A stretch of DNA of 64,000 bases from positions 39,780,769 through 39,844,768 of the forward strand of contig CM067318.1 of NCBI GenBank assembly GCA_034231615.1, given 5' to 3'. Each line of letters opens with the position of its first letter. Within the stretch, counting starts at the first letter, position 1. Source of the DNA: Meghimatium bilineatum (taxonomy: Eukaryota; Mollusca; Gastropoda; Stylommatophora; Philomycidae). The notes beneath the pieces are model-generated. The model saw only the letters and a list, made by a program, of their open reading frames with translations, had not been told where the DNA came from and made no database searches. Below are positions 51,701 to 60,700 of this stretch, piece by piece. Both the position numbers and the translations under genes were made by a program.

Positions 51701-54700
51701 GATGTCAAGCTAGCCTCATGTCAAGCTAGCCTCATGTCAAGCTAGCCTCATGAAACATTTTACAATGTAAAGATGTCAAGCTAGCCTCATGTCAAGCTAG
51801 CCTCATGTCAAGCTAGCCTCATGTCAAGCTAGCCTCATGTCAAGCTAGCCTCATGTCAAGCTAGCATCATGTCAAGCTAGCATCATGAAACATTTTGCAA
51901 TGTAAAGATGTCAAGCTAGCCTTATGTCAAGCTAGCCTCATGTCAAGCTAGCCTCATGTCAAGCTAGCCTCATGAAACATTTTGCAATGTAAAGATGTCA
52001 AGCTAGCCTCATGTCAAGCTAGCCTCATGTCAAGCTAGCATCATGAAACATTTTGCAATGTAAAGATGTCAAGCTAGCATCATGTCAAGCTAGCCTCATG
52101 TCAAGCTAGCATCATGTCAAGCTAGCATCATGAAACATTTTGCAATGTAAAGATGTCAAGCTAGCCTCATGTCAAGCTAGCCTCATGTCAAGCTAGCATC
52201 ATGTCAAGCTAGCATCATGAAACATTTTGCAATGTAAAGATGTCAAGCTAGCCTTATGTCAAGCTAGCCTCATGTCAAGCTAGCCTCATGAAACATTTTG
52301 CAATGTAAAGATGTCAAGCTAGCCTCATGTCAAGCTAGCCTCATGTCAAGCTAGCCTCATGAAACATCTTGCAATGTAAAGATGTCAAGCTAGCCTCATG
52401 TCAAGCTAGCCTCATGAAACATCTTGCAATGTAAAGATGTCAGGCATGGATGTTGACCCCCTAGTACAAAATTGGTCATTACAAATAAACAATACCTAAC
52501 ATCATAATCCCCTCCACTCACATCACAATGGGTGTCTTCCTCTAAGTTTATTCTCAAACTCCTGTTGGTTAGCAGGCTATTGTCAGAAGAACAGAATACA
52601 TTGTGACCTGGTATACAGTGTGGCGAGAAACAAAGATGGTGATAAGGGCAGGATCCCAAGGTGACATGAGTTTGTCATTCTTGTTTCCTGTGGCAGGCGG
52701 TGAAGTTTCACTTTCAGTACTAAATCTATCTTTACCTGGTATTCTTTTTTATGAATAAGTGTTCTAGAACTTCTACAAGTTCAAGATGATGCTTATTGAC
52801 TCAAGATGAGGGATTAATTTATTATGACTTATTGACTCAAGATGAGGGATTAATTTAATATGACTTATTGATGCAAGATGAGGGATTAATTTAATATGAC
52901 TTATTGACTCAAGATGAGGGATTAATTTAATATGACTTATTGTCTCAAGATGAGGGATTAATTTAATATGACTTATTGACTCAATATGAGGGATTAATTT
53001 AATATGACTTATTGACTCAAGATGAGGGATTAATTTAATATGACTTATTGACTCAAGATGAATGACTGCCTCAAGATGACTGAATGACTCAAGATGGCTG
53101 ATTGATTCAAAATGACTGACTAAAGATGACTGATTGGCAAGATAGGTGATTAACAAGATGACAATGTCCAAGATGACTGATTGACTACAGATGACTGATT
53201 GACATCAGAGAATGGTAGAAATGGGAGTGACTAGAGGCGAAGGAAGAAAGTGCTCCTTCTCCGGAAAGATCAGAAGAACCCATAACCAGCAACTTACTGG
53301 GACACTGAGCTTATACACTTTTAGATGGCTGACGGAGCAGCAAGCAGAGCATATATGGGAATGCCCCCAGTGCTGTCAAGCTTGTTCCTAAATCAAGAAT
53401 CAAGACAGATTGACTAAAGATGACTGATTGTCAAGATGAGTGATTGTCAAGAAGTAATGTCAAGAAGTCATGAAGTAATGGTTGGTAGTACGAAGATCGT
53501 GAATAGAAATTTAGTACTAATTGTCGAATGAAGTAATGGTCGGTAGAAAGAGGATCGTGAATAGAAAGTTAGAACTAATTGTCAAATGAAGTAATTGTCG
53601 GTAGAATGAGGATCGTGAAAAGAAAGTTAGAACTAATTGTTACTTGAAGTAATGGACGGCAGTACGAAGATCATGAATAGAAATTTAGTACTAATTGTCG
53701 AATGAAGTAATGGTCGGTAGAAAGAGGATCGTGAATAGAAAGTTAGAACTAATTGTCACTTGAAGTAATGGTCGGTAGAATGAGGATCGTGAACAACATT
53801 TACAATTACTGAGAGTATTTCAGGACAGGATGGAAAAGGAAGTTCAAAATAAAATAAAATTTGAACAGTGGAATACCTCAAAAACATATTCATCTCCCCC
53901 CCCCCCCAAACCAATATCAAAAATCATTCCAAAGACATTCATCAATATCCCGTCTCTATACATGTACCATGTTTCTGTTAATGTTGTTAGTGTATTTTGT
54001 TTTTTCTTACAACACTTAATATGTATCTCTCTTTCCCACAACTGTACTGTTTCCAGTTTCAACATAAATAAATGGATATCCCCCATACAGATGTGGAAAG
54101 CAACAGGAAACTACCACATTATTCTCCAAAGAAGAAAGTCATGGCGACACACAGAAGTAGACCTACAGCATGTAGTGTTAATGTTAATATTGCAACACGG
54201 AACGTCAGATCGTTAACGCAGAGTTATAAATTAGACATCAAACAAGAAATGGAAAGAATGAACGTAAATATCTTAGGAATGAGTGAAATGAGATGGACTG
54301 GGGCAGGAGAGATACAATCAGATAAATTTAAAGTCATATACTCAGGTGGACAAAAACACAAGAGAGGTGTAGGCATATTATTAGACACAGAAACAGGAAA
54401 AATGCTGAAGGGTTTCATGGCTCTCATATCTTTATTACTCTGCTGAAGGCAGATGTGTTGGGCCATTGGCGCAAATAAAACAGAGCGACACAACTTATTT
54501 CCATTCTCTAGACTACATTCTGCTAGAAATCTAGTAGGGCCATTGTCCTGCTACAAGAGAGATCCTGCGGGAGTTTGAGAATGAACGCTGAAGAAGAAAT
54601 CTACTAGACTGGGTTGTTCTCTAACACTGAGGATTTATCCCTAAAAACTCTCTAAGCACATCAGATTGACCTGAATTCACATGAACTTTCTCAACAGATC

Positions 54701-57700
54701 AGTATTCTTCTGCCTGAAGTCAGTCAACTGGTCAATCTTGTTCGTCTCAACCTACAACAGACAAATATCACTTCTCTACCACCTGAGATTGCATACTGCC
54801 AAGAACTTGAGGAGATTTACCTCTGGGGTAACTCTATAGAAACTCTCCCAGAGACTCTGTCGGAAATGCCGAAACTAAAAGTGGTTGCCTTGAACTACAA
54901 GTAAATATCTATATGTTTTCTTGTATTTAATTATTATAATTTATAAATATATTAATTTGCTTTGTATGGTTTTTTTTCTGTTTTTGTAAAGCTTTTAGAA
55001 ATAATTGCGTCTTGTGTACAATTTTTTTTTATCTCAACTTGTTTACAGATATGGAAGCAATGAATTATAAACTGTGTGAGTGCCATGCATGCTGTAAGAG
55101 AAGACTAAGAAGAGTTGGACATGAGTTCGCTACCCCTATTCTGTATTAAGTAAATTCCAAAAAACCTGCACGGATGTAAGAAAATGCCCTTGAATAACAG
55201 ATCTGATGATGATTGATGGAATGATGAAGTTAGTTTGAGTTGGTAGCTCTTGACAGCCCTAAGTATTTCTGACAAAAAATACAGATCCCCCCTCAATGAA
55301 TAACCGAGATGGCACCTGAACTTGTATAGTTTGCTGTCATAAAGGCATGGGTTGTGTTTGGGGGTTATTGTTGCATCCTGTCTTAAAGGCATAGGTTGTG
55401 TTTGGGGGTTATTGTTGAATCCAGTCTTAAAGGCATGGGTTGTGTTTGGGGGTTGTTGTTGCGTCCTGTCAATTTTGTTCCTTTTGTTTCATCTCCCATC
55501 AGTTTTTGTATCACCATTCATTATGAGCTGTTCTATACTTTACTCATTGTGTGCTATGTTGTGTTCTGGATGAAGACCATTTCATCAAATTGTAATTTGT
55601 GTGTTTTCTTGTGTGCTTGCAGTGATTATTAAAACTTCCTTCTGCCTGTGTATTGAATTTTTTCCTGACATCACAAACTCCTGAAGACTAGCAGGATGTA
55701 GTCCAGAGAATGGAATGTGTGTACCTTCTGATTGGTTAAAAAACCGACATCACTGTTCTCTGGGCAAACTCATATGTGCCCAGTTTCCCCCTAGCAGATG
55801 CAGAAGTGTATAGTAAAAAAGTAAAGTAACCCATAGCATTTATTAATGCCGTAGGGGTGTGAGATGTTAGCGATCTCACATTTCACAGGCTCTGCAAATG
55901 AGGGTGGTAGCCATCTCGTCTCCCTCGTAGTCTTTACTTCCCGGATTAATCCGGTACCCATTTAAGGCTGGGTCGACCTGGGAGCCGTTGCGATCTGAAA
56001 ACATTTCCGGCAGAAGTGTATGCACACAGATGATTCTCATAGCTCACTAGTAAAAGACTTTCCTCAATTCTGCCCTTCTGATGCTTCAATATCCTGTGTC
56101 CATCAGTCTTGATCTGTCTCTTATTCACTTTCCTGGAAATTTTTCCTCCATGATAAATCTTTCTACTCAACAATTGTGTCTTTTTATGTGTCCTAAATGT
56201 TAACTTGCATTTTTTTTAAGTTCTGAGCAGTGAATCATCTTCTATATTCATGTCTTTGTAGATGTCTGTGTTGGTTCATAATTCTGTCCATGAAATGCTT
56301 AGGACCTTTCTATAACTGTTCATTTTGAATACTGATATTTTACTTTCCATTGCAGATGTCATTGCTCACGTCTCACAACCATGTGTTGCCACTGGAAAAA
56401 TACAGCTTCTTAATAGTGATAGATTTTTTTCTTCCCTTGTGCTCATTGCCATAGATTTTTCATCTGTGATGATGTTTTAGTAGGGCCATTGCTAATCTAT
56501 CTGATCTCCGCCGAGCAATCGCCTGTGGTATTGACAATTGACCCTAGATATTGAAGTTGTTGACATTTTCTCGCTGTTTTTTGTCAATGACTATAGTAGA
56601 TGTGAGATAATCATATGCATTATTTTGTCTTTTTTTTCATTGAGGAAAAGATTGACATAATCAAGTCTTCTAAACCTGTGGGTCTCCTATATATTAGGGT
56701 AGTGCCATCTAACTTATTATCACCTGCTTATTATTCATGTCATATTATTTCCTCTAGAAATTTCTGCGGTGTCGTGGATCCCTACATGGAGAATCTCTTG
56801 AAAAAAGGACAGATTAAGTCAGAGCATATTCCTATTGTTGTGTTTGAGCTGCCAGCGCTAGAAGTTTTGGACCTTGAGAACACCAAACTGAACACACTAC
56901 CAGATGTCTACAACAAGATGCTGAAGGAATTCTATCTTTGCAAGAATTTCTTACAGGTAGTACTGTCAAAATTGTCCTCATTTTGTCCTACAATAAATAT
57001 GAAGGATGTATTTTACTTAACGAGATGTTCAAGAAAGACTTTTATTGAGTAGATGTCTTTATTTTTTTTCTTTTGAGGGAGGTAGGGAGAAGAGATATTG
57101 ACTAGTAAAGTCACTGATCATGTTTACTTCAGTGATGGGTAAATGTGTTTTATCATCAAACAACAGCTATGTGACAGGTAAAACAGCTATGTGACAAGTA
57201 AAACAGCTATGTGACAGGTGAAATAGCTATGTGACAGGTAAAATAGCTATGTGACAGATAAAACAGTTATGTGACATAGATAAAAAAGCTGTGTGACAGG
57301 TAAAACAGCTGTGTGACAGGTAAAACAGCTGTGTGACAGGTAAAACATCTGCGTGACAGGTGAAATAGCTATATGACAGGTAAAACAGCTGCGTGATAGG
57401 TAAAATAGCTATGTGACAGGTAAAAGTGGTCACTGATCATGATTTCAGTGATGGGTAAATGTGTTTTGTCATTAAAAAAACAGCTACGTGACAAGTAATA
57501 ATAGCTTCTCAGTCAGATTGACACTATATAGGATGGGACAGCCAACACCACCAAAACAATCCTTAGTCGCCATTTGCACCATGCATGGAAGCTACACTGT
57601 GTTGTCATTCTTTGTTCGCCTTCCAGACCATGGCAACACACAGGCTTGAATACATATTAAAAAATAGTGGTATAAGATTTTTAAGATATAGGATCAAGTC

Positions 57701-60700
57701 AGCAAGTTTTTGACTGTGGTGAATATCTATGCAATATATTATGTTCAGTATGTTGCTATTATGCTCTGAACTGTTCAAATGCACAGCTGCCTGCAGCTGT
57801 CATCAACACTCAAATATGAATCAGAACTTCCATCAAAGTCAGATCGTAATAATTCTATATTAGGCCTACAATCATCATCTAGCTAATATTGGAATTATTA
57901 ACTAACATATTTTAGTACATTTCCAAAGCCTAATTAGCTGTAAAACATCGAGGAGGTCTAGATTTAATTACTTCAAATGCAAGTAGCAATAATTTACACA
58001 AACTGAAAATATAAACACACCTGTTTATAGGAAAATATCAAAATGAATGTCTCCAACTTTCACATGCTTCTCAAGATAGACCTATTCTCGATTGAAAGTA
58101 CCATATATATTGAAAGTACCATATATATTGAAAGTACCATATATTAGCGACTCAGTGGATGAGATTAAAAGACATGATACCTTGTTGAAGACCTTACTTG
58201 AGGGTAAAGTCGAGGGGAGGTGAGCAAGAGGTAGGCAGAGATACAAGTGGGAGAGTAACATCACGAGATGGACAGGTTAATCTAGCAGAGTGCACCAGCA
58301 AGACAAAAGACAGGGATTTTAGAGGTCTGTTGCAGTCAACCTTCGCTGCAGAGACAGCACCTGATGATGATAAAATATACACTATTCTCCTGCATACCTT
58401 TATTTTAATTAACAGACTGTCCCTTCAAGTATCTACAACCTGAAACATCTACAAATACTGGATATGTCCAATAATCTACTTAGCAGCCTGCCAGAGGATA
58501 TTGGCAAACTCATTGGGCTCAAAGTGCTGCGTCTGGCTACTAACAGCATTGAGACTATACCTTCATCTATTGGCAACCTTACACAGCTTGAGGAGTTTAA
58601 CATTTCACAGAATAGAATCCAAAGACTTCCACCACAGATAAAAGGTAAGCCTCAAATAGTAAACTGTCACCTTAAGGATAATTAAACCCTTAAGGATAAT
58701 TAAATTGTCACTTTAAGGATAATTAAACTGTCACCTTCAGGATCATTAAACTGTCACCTTAAGAATAATTAAATCTTGTTACATTTACAGTATTCTTTTA
58801 TTTATCTGCATTCATTCCCAAATTCCTGCAGATTAGCAGAATGTAGTCCAAAGCATTCCCAAATTCCTAGATAGATAGTATAGGCCCATATCAATCTAGA
58901 CAAGAAATCCTCCCATAGTCAGCCTAGTCAACAAGAAGTCATGACTGATTTACATGGACAGGTTGGTCATCCGTCAAAACTGATGCGCATGGGCCCTTAC
59001 TGCCAGATCAAAAAGAAGAACAGTACATGCAGCCAGTGGTGCCTTTACTGCAACAACAAGCAGTCTAACAATGGAAGTATTCGCTGTAATGCAATATAAT
59101 TAGGAAGAAAAAAAACATGTGATGTACGTATGCGACAGGTGGAGTCATTAGAGAGAGCTAAAATGTGGGCATCACTACAAAAACTCACACTTATCTTTGT
59201 CCCCGGACACGAAGGTAAACAAACGGGCCGACCAATTAGCTAGCCTCATCACCTCAACAGATGGTCATGGACAGTCTATGGACAGAGCAGACATACTCAT
59301 TGCTCTTTGTGAGTCCTCAATATCAGAGGATTTTTAGATAAATGAGCATGAGTTAATATTGAGAATGCGCAAATTGGGAGTGAGGATGGTATGGTCCGTA
59401 GAGAACATTTGACAAAGATTTCAAGCAGTGAACCAACATAGAACCAGAACCATCAGCCATTATATTCTGAGAGATTTACTGAAGCAAACATCTGAGCAAC
59501 TATGGATGTGTCTTGTGTGCAAAGAGGATAATCAACATATCTAATACATCCCACCATGATTATCTATATAAAAGTATAAGCCCACATTAATTTAGACAAG
59601 AAGTCATCACACCATGATGATCTATATAAAACAATATTTATATGAAAGTCACCAAAACAGCTTCGAAAACATGCAGATTTTACAAACTGGAATGGACTGT
59701 CAGAGCGAAAACTTTAAAGGGGGGAAACTCACTATAAGGGCAATCATATAATTTCCGGTAAGGTCACTGGTGCTTTCCTCATTAGCATTCGCACTACATG
59801 AATGTGATCTTTTAGAGGGGTGTTAAGTATTGCTATGAAACACTTCATTTTATAAAATATTGTCACTGATCTAATAGAATGTCAATCATCAACACATGCA
59901 CCAGCCAGTAATGTGCAAATTCATGTGACAACAATCCGTCATAATTTAACAAATAGTGAGTGATCTACCATTTGTTTTTTGCAACAACCCTCCAAATCAT
60001 CACAACCATGTCTTAATAGATTTTAACAGGTAAAGCACAGAGTCAAGAAAAAAATTAAAAAACAGGCACTAAACAAACAGTGATGATGCATGTACTAGGA
60101 AAAGGTACAAAGTTTTTTGTACTAAATGAAATGGCAAAATACTAGTTGTTTTCAAATGATCATTACTTTCCCATGTTAAAAACACAGATATGTAATGTCA
60201 GATTCAGGAATAGGTGTGTGGATTATTGTCCTCACACACCGGACATGCCCATATATGTTAAGAGTATAATCACAGCAACAAAGAAATGCGGCAGACATAT
60301 ATATATATACATATAGCGATTTTGGTTATTACATATATATTAAGTCGGTCCGGGCCAAGTTTTTATGACAAGATTTGACTATATTTATTTTGGTTATTAC
60401 ATATATATTAAGTCGGCCCGGGCCAAGTTGTTATGACAAGATTTGACTATATTTATTTTCTTCCTTATCGATCTGTTCAACAAACATTTTTTTCCCCTGT
60501 AGGATTGATGGCTTTGCAAGTGCTCATATTGGCAGGGAACAAAATCCAAACCCTACCTGATGCGATCTGTGAGCTTACTCATCTGAAAACTCTGGACCTT
60601 ACCAACAACGAAATGCGCTCCCTACCGATGGCAATGTACCATCTGACAAAACTGACTGTGGCACATAGCTACCACAATCTTGACAAGTGTGGTTTGTGGT

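Noticed and set aside
50818-52442. CRISPR-like array (regular short repeats with a second unit between)
   Set aside because: The interspersed unit is constant rather than a set of unique spacers, the host DNA is eukaryotic and no cas gene is present.
52773-53171. 132-residue minus-strand ORF
   Set aside because: 36-bp array without any other coding sign.
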